In this document: piece after piece, positions 56,662 through 64,000 of the stretch
Layout of the letters: each line of letters opens with the position of its first letter
Position numbering within the stretch: the first letter of the stretch is position 1
Assembly (NCBI GenBank): GCA_029261535.1
Contig: JAJDBF010000007.1
Location: 51,571 to 115,570 of the forward strand
Length of the DNA: 64,000 nucleotides
Direction of reading: 5' to 3'
Source of the DNA: Nitrospinaceae bacterium
GTDB lineage: Bacteria > Nitrospinota > Nitrospinia > Nitrospinales > Nitrospinaceae
Notes under the pieces: generated by a model
Told to the model about the DNA's origin: nothing
Seen by the model: the letters and a program-made list of their open reading frames with translations, nothing else
The model's database searches: none
Position numbers and translations under genes: made by a program

Positions 56662-57414
56662 CTAGGCTTTTTGGCTGTAACGTTTCTCTACTTTTCTGAG
56701 TAAGCGCGACAGGATCAGGGTCAGCAAAAGATACAGCAGGGCGATGTAAGTGTAGGTTTCAAAATAATTGAAATGCCGGATGGCGTATTCGTTGCCCACG
56801 CGCAAGATGTCGGTGATCGCCAGCACGGAAACCAGACTGGTGTCTTTCAACATGCCAAGAGTTTGGTTGCCGACCGCAGGTACGATGGTGCGTAACGCCT
56901 GCGGCATGACGATTTGCATCAGGGCCTGCCGTTCGGTCATGCCCAGACTGCGTCCGGCCTCGGCTTGTTCCTTGGGGATAGCCTGCACTCCGGCGCGAAA
57001 CACGTCAGCCATGTAAGCACCGTAGCAAAAACCGAATCCCACCACCGCCGCCAGCAGAGCAGGTATCCGAATAAATTCGCCAAGCGCATAATAAATATAG
57101 AACAGTAAAACCAACAACGGAATGCCGCGCAGGGTCTCGGTATAAAGCGACACCATCAATCGTATTGCGGGGCGGGGCGACAACATCCCCATCCCTGCGA
57201 CAAAGCCAACCAGCACCGCCGTTGCGCTACTCAAAAATGTGATTCCAAGAGTGTAGCCGATGCCCGTCGGAAGCAACGTGGCCAGCGCGAGAAACCCACC
57301 GGCCTCGGTAGGAGCAAACGCTTCCTGCGCCGGCAGGATGACCAGCAGAAGCAAACTGCCGGCGACCAGAATATTCCACGCCCAGTCGGATGGGTTTGAG
57401 GTGCGCCTGTTCAT
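56662..57414 (-). CDS. Polar amino-acid-type ABC transporter permease
   Basis: A 250-residue HisM/GlnP-type permease with about five helices. The EAA loop is marked by EQAEAGRSLGMTERQALMQI and the ETLRGIPLLVLLF motif is typical of amino-acid permeases. It overlaps the binding-protein gene by 4 bp (ATGA) and is the last gene of the three-gene unit. It probably works as a homodimer, since only one permease is encoded. Confidence 0.9.
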   Translation of the reverse strand: MNRRTSNPSDWAWNILVAGSLLLLVILPAQEAFAPTEAGGFLALATLLPTGIGYTLGITFLSSATAVLVGFVAGMGMLSPRPAIRLMVSLYTETLRGIPLLVLLFYIYYALGEFIRIPALLAAVVGFGFCYGAYMADVFRAGVQAIPKEQAEAGRSLGMTERQALMQIVMPQALRTIVPAVGNQTLGMLKDTSLVSVLAITDILRVGNEYAIRHFNYFETYTYIALLYLLLTLILSRLLRKVEKRYSQKA

Positions 57415-58193
57415 CGCAGTTCAGGCACCGATGCCGCCAAGCCCAACTCCCATTTTTTGTGCAGGCGGTCGAGGGTTCCGTTCTGAATGACCGTGGCAAT
57501 CGCCCGGTCCAGCGTTTTCTTCAACTCCGGATTGTCGAGCGCGAAGATGATACCGTAATATTCTTCGGTCAACACTTCCTCCACCATTTTAATTTTTTGA
57601 AAAACCGCGTTGTCGTTGTTCTTGTAATACAGGGTCCCGGTGCTTTCGCCAAGCACTGCATCGAGTTCCCCCTTGATCATATCCGCCACCGCGTGGCTGT
57701 ATTTTTCGTAAGCGATTTTTTCTATTTCAGGATGCTTCTCCAGAAAGAAATAAGATGTGGTCCCGCGTTGTGCGCCAACTTTCATTTTCTTTTGTTTGAG
57801 GTCTTCCAGGCTGGCGACCCTGTTTTCATCACGCCGCACCACAATAGCCAGTCCGCTTCTCAGATAAGGAATGGAGAAGGCCATATTCTTTTTGCGTGAT
57901 TCAAGGATGGTGATGGAACTGATAGCCATGTCGAATTTATGCGTCACCACTCCACCGATGATGCCCGCCCATTCAACGTTGACGGTTTCATACTCAAACC
58001 CGGCAGTCTCAGCTAAAGCCTTCAGCAGTTCGACTTCAAATCCATCCAGTTTGTTTTGATCGTTGATGAAGGCCATCGGAATCAGTGTCGCGTCAATCCC
58101 CACTTTTAATTTAGATGTCTGAGACGAGTCGCCGCAGGCTGTTAACAGCAAAATGGCGAAGGCAATTATCAGGCGGCTGGAAAAATATTTCAT
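57411..58193 (-). CDS. Amino-acid-type solute-binding lipoprotein
   Basis: A 260-residue SBP_bac_3 protein. A lipoprotein signal (AFAILLLTAC, Cys at about 20) precedes the two-lobed fold: KVGIDATLIPMAF, DKLDGFEVELLKALAE-like opening, DMAISSITIL, and GTLYYKNNDNA in the second lobe. It captures a polar solute such as an amino acid. It overlaps the ATPase gene by 4 bp. Confidence 0.9.
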   Translation of the reverse strand: MKYFSSRLIIAFAILLLTACGDSSQTSKLKVGIDATLIPMAFINDQNKLDGFEVELLKALAETAGFEYETVNVEWAGIIGGVVTHKFDMAISSITILESRKKNMAFSIPYLRSGLAIVVRRDENRVASLEDLKQKKMKVGAQRGTTSYFFLEKHPEIEKIAYEKYSHAVADMIKGELDAVLGESTGTLYYKNNDNAVFQKIKMVEEVLTEEYYGIIFALDNPELKKTLDRAIATVIQNGTLDRLHKKWELGLAASVPELR

Positions 58194-59275
58194 TCAGGCT
58201 CCGCAGGAAATAGATGAAGGGAAGAGGGTTCCAGATAAATTTTCAATTGAGATATTTCTTTTTCGGCAGAAGAGGGCAACTGATAACCGGTCTCCACTTT
58301 CAGTATTTTTCCTGAACTTGTTTTTACGCGAAACATCAAACGCGAACCCAGTACTGTGCGCTCCACCCGCTCGCAATTCCATAGGTTGATTGTGTCGGCA
58401 ACCGGTTCGGCAGCGTTGACAAGGCGGATGCGCTCGGGCCGTATATAGCAAACGCAAGAGGTTCCCACGGGCAGTGGGGTGTCTGACTCACTAATGAAGC
58501 TGTCGCCTTCTGCCGTCAGCACTCGCACGCGGTTGGAATTTTTATCTTTAATAATACCTTCAAAACGATTGGTATCGCCGAGGAATCGCACCACAAAAGA
58601 AGTCGCGGGAGATTGGCAAAGTTCATCTGGCGTGCCCACCTGTTCCAGCCTTCCGTTGTTGAGGATGCCGACCCGGTGCGCGAGGCGGAACGCCTCTTCG
58701 CGGTCATGCGTGACAAACAAAAAAGTAGTATCAAAAGCCTGCTGAATTTCGACCAGTTCATCGCGCAGGCTTTGCCGCAGGTTCTCGTCAATCGCCGATA
58801 ACGGTTCATCGAGAAGCAGAAGTTTGGGCCGGTTGATGAGTGCCCGCGCAAGTGCGACGCGCTGAGACTCGCCGCCGCTCAGTTGATGCGGCCAGGCGTT
58901 GCGCTTAGGGGTCAGGCGCAGGATCTCGAGCAGTTCGCCGATGCGTTGCTCTGTTTCCGATTCTTGACGCTCGGCCACACGTGGACCTACCGCAATGTTA
59001 TCGTAGACATTCATGTGCGGAAACAGGGCGTGCCGCTGAAAAATGAACCCCACCGGTCGCTTTTCCACAGGGTGACGGTCCAGCACTTCGCCGCCCAGGC
59101 TCACCGACCCCTGATCGGCTTGCTCGAAACCTGCGATCAGCCGGAGGAGCGTGGTCTTGCCGCAACCGCTGGGCCCCAGCAGAACGAAGCGTTCCCCCGG
59201 TGCAATATCGAGGGAGAGCCCGCTTAAAACGGTTTGCTCCTCATAGGATTTTTTAAGGTCTTTTAGCTTCAGCAT
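58190..59275 (-). CDS. PotA/CysA-type ABC transporter ATPase
   Basis: A 361-residue ATPase. Walker A is LGPSGCGKTT (about 34-43), signature QLSGGESQRVALA, Walker B LLLLDEPLSAID. A TOBE-like regulatory domain (about 240-355) follows. The long C-terminal TOBE region is characteristic of the spermidine/putrescine (PotA) and sulfate ATPases, whereas the adjoining permease and binding protein are of the amino-acid type, which normally use short GlnQ-like ATPases of about 240 residues. The mix is noted as a finding. Confidence 0.9.
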   Translation of the reverse strand: MLKLKDLKKSYEEQTVLSGLSLDIAPGERFVLLGPSGCGKTTLLRLIAGFEQADQGSVSLGGEVLDRHPVEKRPVGFIFQRHALFPHMNVYDNIAVGPRVAERQESETEQRIGELLEILRLTPKRNAWPHQLSGGESQRVALARALINRPKLLLLDEPLSAIDENLRQSLRDELVEIQQAFDTTFLFVTHDREEAFRLAHRVGILNNGRLEQVGTPDELCQSPATSFVVRFLGDTNRFEGIIKDKNSNRVRVLTAEGDSFISESDTPLPVGTSCVCYIRPERIRLVNAAEPVADTINLWNCERVERTVLGSRLMFRVKTSSGKILKVETGYQLPSSAEKEISQLKIYLEPSSLHLFPAEPE

Positions 59276-59387
59276 TGCTGTCCTCGTAAACGTCCTTGCA
59301 TGTTGGGAACATTTTATATAAATTTTCCTTCAGGCAACATCAAATAATAGATAAGCCTTATCCAATCCCTACTCTGGTGAATTGAAT

Positions 59388-60647
59388 ATGAAAATACTGA
59401 TCGTCGGCGGTGGTGGCCGGGAACACGCACTGGTCTGGAAAATTGCACAAAGCCCCAGCGTTACCCAGCTCTATTGCGCTCCGGGAAACGCTGGCACCGC
59501 AGGCCTTGCCACGAACATCGACATCGGCGCGGAAGACATCGACCGTTTGCTTGACTTTGCCAGAGTGGAGGGCATCGACCTCACCGTAGTCGGGCCTGAG
59601 ATGCCGCTGGTCGCAGGCATTGTCGATAAATTCGAGGAACAGGGTTTGCGTATCTTCGGACCCTCGGCGCAGGCGGCAAAACTCGAGGGGAGCAAAATTT
59701 TTAGCAAAAACCTGATGCAGAAATACAACATTCCCACGGCAAAGTTTCGGTCGTTCTCGTCTGCGGACGATGCCGTTCGTTATGCTGAGGGGCAAGGCCC
59801 GGTGGTGGTGAAAGCCGATGGACTGGCCGCTGGCAAAGGTGTCATCCTTTGCGAGAATGCCAACGAAGCGCGCGCGGCTATCCAGGTCATAATGAAAGAC
59901 CGCACCTTTGGCGATGCTGGCGGACGCATCGTGATCGAGGAATGGTTGCGCGGCAAGGAGGTCTCCCTGCTCGCGCTCACCGATGGCAAAACCCTGCTTC
60001 CTCTCGAAGGTGCCGAAGACCACAAAGCAGTATTCGATGGAGATAGCGGCCCCAATACCGGTGGCATGGGAGCGTACTCACCGTCCCCCATTTTTACTTC
60101 AGCGTTGAAGCAGGAGGTATTGAACGACATCATGGTCCCGACCATCCGCGCGATGGAAAAGGAAGGCGCGCTTTATAAGGGCGTGTTGTACGCCGGGTTG
60201 ATGATTACCGACGAAGGACCGAAGACTCTGGAATTTAATGCCCGAATGGGCGATCCTGAAACCCAGCCGCTGATGATGCGAATGCAAAGTGATCTGGTTC
60301 CCTTGATGTCAGCCTGCATCGACGGCACGCTGGACCAGCATCACATTGACTGGTCACCGCAAACTTCCGTCTGCGTGGTGATGGCGTCTGGCGGCTATCC
60401 AGGCTCTTACGAAAAAGGACACGCGATTGCAGGTCTCGGCGATGCGGACGCAATGGAAGATGTCACTGTTTTCCACGCGGGAACGCGTGAGGAGGACGAT
60501 CAGGTGGTCACCAACGGAGGGCGGGTGCTGGGTGTGACGGCACTCGGAGCCGATGTGCCCTCGGCCATTGCCAAAGCTTATGCCGGGGTGGAAAAAATAA
60601 CATGGCCAGAGGCGCACTACCGAAAAGACATCGGCCAAAGGTGCTAG
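59388..60647 (+). CDS. purD: Phosphoribosylamine-glycine ligase
   Basis: A 419-residue purine-synthesis enzyme joining phosphoribosylamine and glycine at the cost of ATP. It starts with MKILIVGGGGREHAL at ATG 59388 (GGTGA upstream) and keeps the ATP-grasp motifs VVKADGLAAGKGV, NTGGMGAYSP (substrate loop) and FNARMGDPETQPL. It is alone; other pur genes are not in the window. The TTG six bases upstream is less likely. Confidence 0.96.
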   Translation: MKILIVGGGGREHALVWKIAQSPSVTQLYCAPGNAGTAGLATNIDIGAEDIDRLLDFARVEGIDLTVVGPEMPLVAGIVDKFEEQGLRIFGPSAQAAKLEGSKIFSKNLMQKYNIPTAKFRSFSSADDAVRYAEGQGPVVVKADGLAAGKGVILCENANEARAAIQVIMKDRTFGDAGGRIVIEEWLRGKEVSLLALTDGKTLLPLEGAEDHKAVFDGDSGPNTGGMGAYSPSPIFTSALKQEVLNDIMVPTIRAMEKEGALYKGVLYAGLMITDEGPKTLEFNARMGDPETQPLMMRMQSDLVPLMSACIDGTLDQHHIDWSPQTSVCVVMASGGYPGSYEKGHAIAGLGDADAMEDVTVFHAGTREEDDQVVTNGGRVLGVTALGADVPSAIAKAYAGVEKITWPEAHYRKDIGQRC

Positions 60648-60883
60648 CCGCACGGGCAACGGTGCTGGCGCACGGCTAACTGGATTCAAGAACGCGAATA
60701 GAGGTTCTTGAACATTTCTAAATGCGCTCAGAAAATATTTGTGTTCAAAAAAGTTTCAGCCCGTTAGCCCTCCGCAAGGAGTGCTATTCGCGCTCTTGAA
60801 CAGGCATAGAGGAAAGACTTATTAAAATACCAGTGTTCTTTTGCCTGTCGAGTTGCCCGTTGGCCCCCACGCAAGTGGGTGGG
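60640..60883. repeat. Repeat-rich interval between purD and a zinc-ribbon gene
   Basis: No gene. Several short hairpins and motifs occur that are shared with other intergenic sites: ggtgctggcgcacggctaactgg near 60661, a ctccgcaaggag hairpin near 60770, and cccacgcaagtggg near 60856. Members with GCAA loops also occur near 30050 (ctcacgcaagtgag). They seem to be a family of short REP-like hairpins. Confidence 0.5.
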
Positions 60884-61267
60884 TCAATCTAACTGCGGTT
60901 CTTTGTCTTCGGCTTCGACGTCTTCCATTTGTTTGTCGAACAGTTTTGCCGAAAGGAACCACGACCCCCAGGCCAAAAGGACGATCGTGCCAAGGCCCAG
61001 GGCGATAGCAATCGGGAAGCTGTGGGTTTTTTCAAGACCGCGAAGAAACAGGAACGCACCCAGCGGCAATGCCATAATGAATCCGAAACAGGTGAGCAAC
61101 ATCGAACTGCGCGCATAATATTTCGGGCGGACATCGATGTTGAGTTCCGGCAGGTATTTTTTGTTTTCCGGTTCCGCCGCATCGAGTAATTCAATTTCCC
61201 CTTCGCAATTGGGGCAGTATTGCCCTCCCCAGAAAGCGTTTTTGCATTGCAGGCAAAATTTGACCAT
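60884..61267 (-). CDS. Zinc-ribbon membrane protein of unknown function
   Basis: A 127-residue protein with an N-terminal zinc ribbon (FCLQCKNAFW then YCPNCEGE; four Cys, C-x2-C pairs) and two membrane helices (about 55-75 and 85-105). The C-terminus is acidic. The small zinc-ribbon plus transmembrane layout is common among uncharacterised bacterial proteins. It is convergent with purD and divergent from the isoaspartyl peptidase gene. Confidence 0.75.
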   Translation of the reverse strand: MVKFCLQCKNAFWGGQYCPNCEGEIELLDAAEPENKKYLPELNIDVRPKYYARSSMLLTCFGFIMALPLGAFLFLRGLEKTHSFPIAIALGLGTIVLLAWGSWFLSAKLFDKQMEDVEAEDKEPQLD

Positions 61268-61352
61268 GGCGGCGTAACCTTGTATTCATTATTGATGGGT
61301 TTTCCAGTATATTACCCTAACTCTTCTGACGGACAAAGAGGAAAGGAAACCG

Positions 61353-62135
61353 ATGGCTGAAACGTATTTCAAGGTGCTGGCGCATGGCGGTGCCGGTTCC
61401 GACAACGCCTTTAAAGACGGCCCGGAAACCGCCTGCCTGAAAATTTTGAATCAGCTCAAGCAGGGAAAATCGGTACTCGATTCTGCTTGTCTGGGAGTGG
61501 TCAGCCTTGAAGACGATGGACGCTTCAACGCCGGTGTGGGATCGCGCACGAGAGCTAACGGAGCCGTGCAAATGGACGCTTCCTGCATGGACAGCGCGGG
61601 CGGCTTCGGTGCGGTAGCGGCGATGGAAGGATTCAAAAATCCTGTTCTGGCGGCGCGCTTGTTGGTCGAGCGAAATGAAAAATTATTGGCAGGAAGTGGA
61701 GCAGAAGATTTCGCGCGCGAACAGGGACTCGAAGTTTTTCCCGGAAGTGTTTCAGCGGGTGGAGCAGACAACGCAGGCACGGACACCGTCGGGTGCGTCG
61801 TGTTCGATGGCAAAACATTTGCGTCAGCCCTCAGCACCGGTGGCACCGGAGGCTCGCCCGCCGGACGCGTTGGCGACGTTCCGTTGATTGGATGCGGATT
61901 GTATGCCGGACCCTACGGCGCGGTTGCGGCAACGGGCAAAGGCGAAGCCATCGCGCTCAACATGACCGCGTTTCGCGCCTATCAAATGATGGAAGAAGGC
62001 ATGGGCCCACAATTTGTGCTGGAAGAAGTGCTCGACTGGTTTGAAGAAGATGAAGACATCGGCCTGCTACTGGTGAATCGGAAAAGTTACGCCGCCGGAA
62101 GCAACCGGAGCATGGCCTGGGCCGTGATGGAATAA
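61353..62135 (+). CDS. Isoaspartyl peptidase/L-asparaginase (Ntn hydrolase)
   Basis: A 260-residue Ntn-type hydrolase that cleaves asparagine or beta-aspartyl peptides after self-processing. The nucleophile Thr145 lies in AGTDTVGCVVF and would become the N-terminus of the beta chain. The oxyanion motif STGGTGGSPAGRVGDVPLIG follows. It is shorter than the usual 300-330 residues because the segment before the processing site is brief, and Asp144 replaces the usual Gly before Thr. The ATG has AAGGAAA upstream. Confidence 0.9.
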   Translation: MAETYFKVLAHGGAGSDNAFKDGPETACLKILNQLKQGKSVLDSACLGVVSLEDDGRFNAGVGSRTRANGAVQMDASCMDSAGGFGAVAAMEGFKNPVLAARLLVERNEKLLAGSGAEDFAREQGLEVFPGSVSAGGADNAGTDTVGCVVFDGKTFASALSTGGTGGSPAGRVGDVPLIGCGLYAGPYGAVAATGKGEAIALNMTAFRAYQMMEEGMGPQFVLEEVLDWFEEDEDIGLLLVNRKSYAAGSNRSMAWAVME

Positions 62136-62457
62136 GGCGGACCTGGCGGTCAGCTAACGGACCTTGCGGTCGGCGGAGGGGCGACGGACCTCGCGGTCGG
62201 CGGAAAAAACCACCGCATGTCATTCTGAGCAAAGCGAAGAATCTCGCCTTGGACCTTGGTTTTGGAGTTATGCAAAGCTCTCCTCGCTGGACCTTGCGGT
62301 CAGCGGTGGGACAACAAAAACCCCGCATGTCATTCTGAACCGAAGGTGAAGAATCTCGCCCTGGATTTTGTTTTTGGTTTTTTGCAGGAACCAGATAATA
62401 TAAGGAATTGATTTTAAGGCGAGAAACTGGTTAAATCTGGATAAACAAACGAACTAT
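62136..62457. repeat. Dispersed repeats before tRNA-Thr
   Basis: No gene. Two copies of the cattctga...gaagaatctcgcc repeat lie at about 62218-62260 and 62326-62370, about 105 bp apart and each followed by a similar ttggaccttggttttgg or ctggattttgtttttgg block. Before and between them are gaccttgcggtcggcgg units. A ttatgcaaagctctcc block near 62268 relates to the MITE-like end. Confidence 0.6.
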
Positions 62458-62530
62458 GCCGATGTAGCTCAGCTGGTAGAGCAACTGATTCGTAATTAGT
62501 AGGTCAGCGGTTCGACTCCGCTCATCGGCT
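62458..62530 (+). tRNA. tRNA-Thr (anticodon CGT)
   Basis: A 73-base cloverleaf. The acceptor GCCGATG pairs with CATCGGC. The D arm is GCTC/GAGC. The anticodon stem ACTGA/TTAGT encloses the loop TTCGTAA with CGT at positions 34-36. The T arm is AGCGG-TTCGACT-CCGCT. The CCA end is not encoded. It is directly followed by a hairpin terminator and an abrupt drop in G+C, which makes it a likely integration site. Confidence 0.95.
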
Positions 62531-62540
62531 CTTTATATAA

Positions 62541-62578
62541 AGGCCTTACAGGGTTTTCCTGTAGGGCTTTTTATTTTT
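62541..62578 (+). terminator. tRNA-Thr terminator
   Basis: GCCTTACAGG pairs with CCTGTAGGGC (one G-T wobble) around GTTTT, followed by TTTTTATTTTT. It ends the tRNA transcript 10-50 bases beyond the gene. Confidence 0.85.
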
Positions 62579-62757
62579 GTAGACACTATGTAGACAAATA
62601 ATTTACTGCTGATGAAAACTGCAAAGTCCCCTTTTTTTCTTCTCCCCTATTTTCATCTTTTTTTGCCAAAGTCAAAAACCTCTTCTATTCCCATTGCTAA
62701 ACAGCTAAAATCCGAAAGCGGAAATCAGTATTGAGGTATCATCGTTGAGGTATTATC
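62579..62757 (+). repeat. Short direct repeats at the island edge
   Basis: TGTAGACA occurs twice at 62579-62586 and 62590-62597 (11 bp period), just after the tRNA terminator. A second pair, TTGAGGTATCATC and TTGAGGTATTATC, lies at 62731-62743 and 62745-62757, 75 bp before the nuclease-like gene. The first pair could be a recombinase or integration-site motif and the second an operator. Both readings are inference. No integrase is in view. Confidence 0.4.
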
Positions 62758-62829
62758 AAAAACGGATTGATCCCTTTGATTAGCTCAGGCTGTAAGTCCG
62801 CTCACGACCCAAAAGCGGATATTCCTCAT

Positions 62830-63873
62830 ATGACAATTGACGCAAATCCTACTCTGCATCCAGATCATCTAGCTAAGGCCGTAGTTAAAGCAGAAAAATT
62901 AATTTCTGGTATAAGCCCGAAATGGTTAAATAGGCAATCCTTAAAACGCTCCGCCGATCCTGTATTAATGTTTCCCCAAAAGGCATTGAATACAAGGCCC
63001 CAAAATATCCATGCAATAGCAATGGATTTCACAACTGAACCCATGCACCCAATAGCTGAATCCATTCTGTCAAGCAAGCAGGCTCTAGAAGATTTTAAAA
63101 ATACTACTATTCCAAATATCGTTTCGTCAAGCTGGTATCTGACACTTTCCTTAGCCGATGTTTATGACCACTTAAATCAGATTGTTGGCATTGAAGATAG
63201 ATTAAAAAAATTACTTTCGCGAGAGGAATGGAAGTCAACTTTATATGAGCTTTTAATTGCTATAAGTTTTGCCCCAAACGACTATATAGAAATACGTTCA
63301 GATTCTTCCGGCGGACCTGATATAAAAATAGGTGAACAAAATCCATTTTATATTGAATGCAAAACAAAATTAGAACTAGGGAAGGATATTCAAGAATTTT
63401 CTTCAAAGTGGAGAAAACAATCCCTTAGAGAAATTTTTCAAATCACAAACAAGTATAGTCAAAGTTTTTTAATAAAAGTGATTTTAAAATCTGAACCCAA
63501 TGAATACCTATTAAACAAAAAAATCCCAAACACAATAAATCAAATGATTGAAAAGGGTAAATATAAAGTGTCTCTCCCAAATAGAAGTAAAATATCTATT
63601 GAGCCTTGGGATTCTAAGCCAACAAAACTTTCTTCTTTAATGACATGGGCTGATCCTAAGTTGCTAAGAATTTTCTTTGATTTTGATGACGAAGAAAATT
63701 GGCATTACATTTTCCCTTATTATGGTGGTAAGCCATATCGAGATGATGAGAGATATGTTGCTGTGGTTTCAAAGCGCCTTTTGGTATGCGTTAGAGGCGA
63801 CCATCTAAAAGAACGAACGCTGTCTCTTGAAAATGAGATTAAATATGCAGCGAGAAAACAACTCTTAGATTCA
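62830..63873 (+). pseudogene. PD-(D/E)xK nuclease-like gene interrupted by IS30
   Basis: An A/T-rich open frame from ATG 62830 has no stop up to the window edge because it runs into the IS30 left end at about 63871. The authentic part is about 348 residues. A helix (YELLIAIS, Glu140), GGPDIKIG (Asp164) and YIECKTK (Glu176, Lys178) together fit the E...D...ExK core of the PD-(D/E)xK nuclease superfamily. The rest has no domain that I recognise. It lies 300 bp after tRNA-Thr. Its 3' end is replaced by the IS, so it is probably non-functional unless the lost tail was dispensable. Confidence 0.66.
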
Positions 63874-64000
63874 AATAGTAAGTGCAACTTCTATCGATTG
63901 GGAAAGTGGATAAGCTGCGGTAACATCGTGGTTTTTCCCACCGACCAAAGCGAGAGGTGCACCGATGAGAGGTTACACGCAACTTACCCACGAACAACGA
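63871..64000 (+). mobile_element. IS30-family insertion sequence, 5' end (runs off the window)
   Basis: The left inverted repeat (TCAAATAGTAAGTGCAACTT, 63871-63890) is matched at 19 of 20 positions by 13401-13420 and is complementary in 14 of 18 positions to the IS30 end at 8409-8426. The transposase begins at ATG 63965 (MRGYTQLTHEQR), a typical IS30 N-terminus, with AGAGG seven bases upstream. The remainder lies beyond the window. It disrupts the nuclease-like gene. Confidence 0.8.
63965..64000 (+). CDS. IS30-family transposase, N-terminal start (partial)
   Basis: Only the first 12 codons are in the window (MRGYTQLTHEQR). The RGYTQLT-x-EQR opening is typical of IS30-family transposases, in which a helix-turn-helix region follows. 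The frame is open at the window end. Confidence 0.72.
   Translation, partial: MRGYTQLTHEQR

Noticed and set aside
62218..62392. Possible CRISPR from two similar repeats about 105 bp apart
   Set aside because: Only two copies, imperfect, and the same repeat is scattered singly elsewhere; spacing and length do not fit a CRISPR array and no cas gene is present.
62865..63077. 70-codon minus-strand frame opposite the nuclease-like gene
   Set aside because: The plus strand carries a far longer uninterrupted frame with a nuclease-like core, so the minus frame is a shadow.

Overview
The window comes from a Gram-negative bacterium. It carries a Mla-type outer-membrane lipid transport operon, RND heavy-metal efflux with an outer-membrane channel, many lipoproteins and a Wza/Wzz-style polysaccharide export cluster. 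Most genes look moderately GC-rich, with TTG, GTG and ATG starts. Gene content and style (Na+-translocating oxaloacetate decarboxylase, SMC, CzcCBA, a large sugar cluster, many small dispersed repeats) suggest a deltaproteobacterial or Nitrospinota-like marine organism. That placement is inference; no rRNA or other lineage marker is present.

Layout. 1-4.7 kb: the tail of an AsmA/YhdP-like gene, a TfoX-N-like protein, and oadA-oadB-oadG on the minus strand. 4.7-8.2 kb: smc. 8.3-13.4 kb: a more A/T-rich minus-strand cassette of a DUF4384 protein, a CHASE2 adenylate cyclase and a caspase-domain lipoprotein. An IS30-family 3' end lies on its left and a lone IS30-type left inverted repeat on its right. 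13.5-18.1 kb: an RsbW-like kinase and STAS protein followed by mlaE-mlaF-mlaD and a TPR lipoprotein. 18.5-21.7 kb: small membrane and lipoproteins, pyruvate kinase, and a TM2 protein. 22-29.2 kb: czcCBA-type metal efflux with a His-rich accessory protein. 29.5-30 kb: a bacterial PH-domain protein.

30-56.3 kb is a large surface-polysaccharide locus. Minus-strand genes make nucleotide sugars (two SDR enzymes and a nucleotidyltransferase) and encode a radical SAM/SPASM enzyme and an SGNH hydrolase. Plus-strand genes encode a second SGNH hydrolase, a beta-propeller lipoprotein and the CDP-glucose branch (rfbF-rfbG). After a terminator comes a tightly packed 14-gene unit: five glycosyltransferases, Wza-like export protein, Wzz-like chain-length protein, a BY-kinase relative that has lost its ATP-binding motifs, an O-antigen ligase/polymerase, an FkbM methyltransferase, a second methyltransferase, two flippases, and a protein with three tandem serine-acetyltransferase-like domains. 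No initiating phosphoglycosyltransferase is visible.

56.4-62.1 kb: a MITE-like palindromic element, a mosaic ABC transporter (amino-acid-type permease and binding protein with a PotA-like ATPase), purD, a zinc-ribbon membrane protein and an isoaspartyl peptidase. 62.4-64 kb: tRNA-Thr(CGT) with its terminator, then an abrupt A/T-rich island. The island holds a PD-(D/E)xK nuclease-like gene whose 3' end is interrupted by an IS30-family element that runs off the window.

The points most worth following are the IS30-bounded caspase/cyclase cassette, the three-domain acetyltransferase in which only the middle copy keeps both catalytic histidines, the ATP-site-less BY-kinase relative, and the nuclease-like gene at the tRNA-Thr junction.
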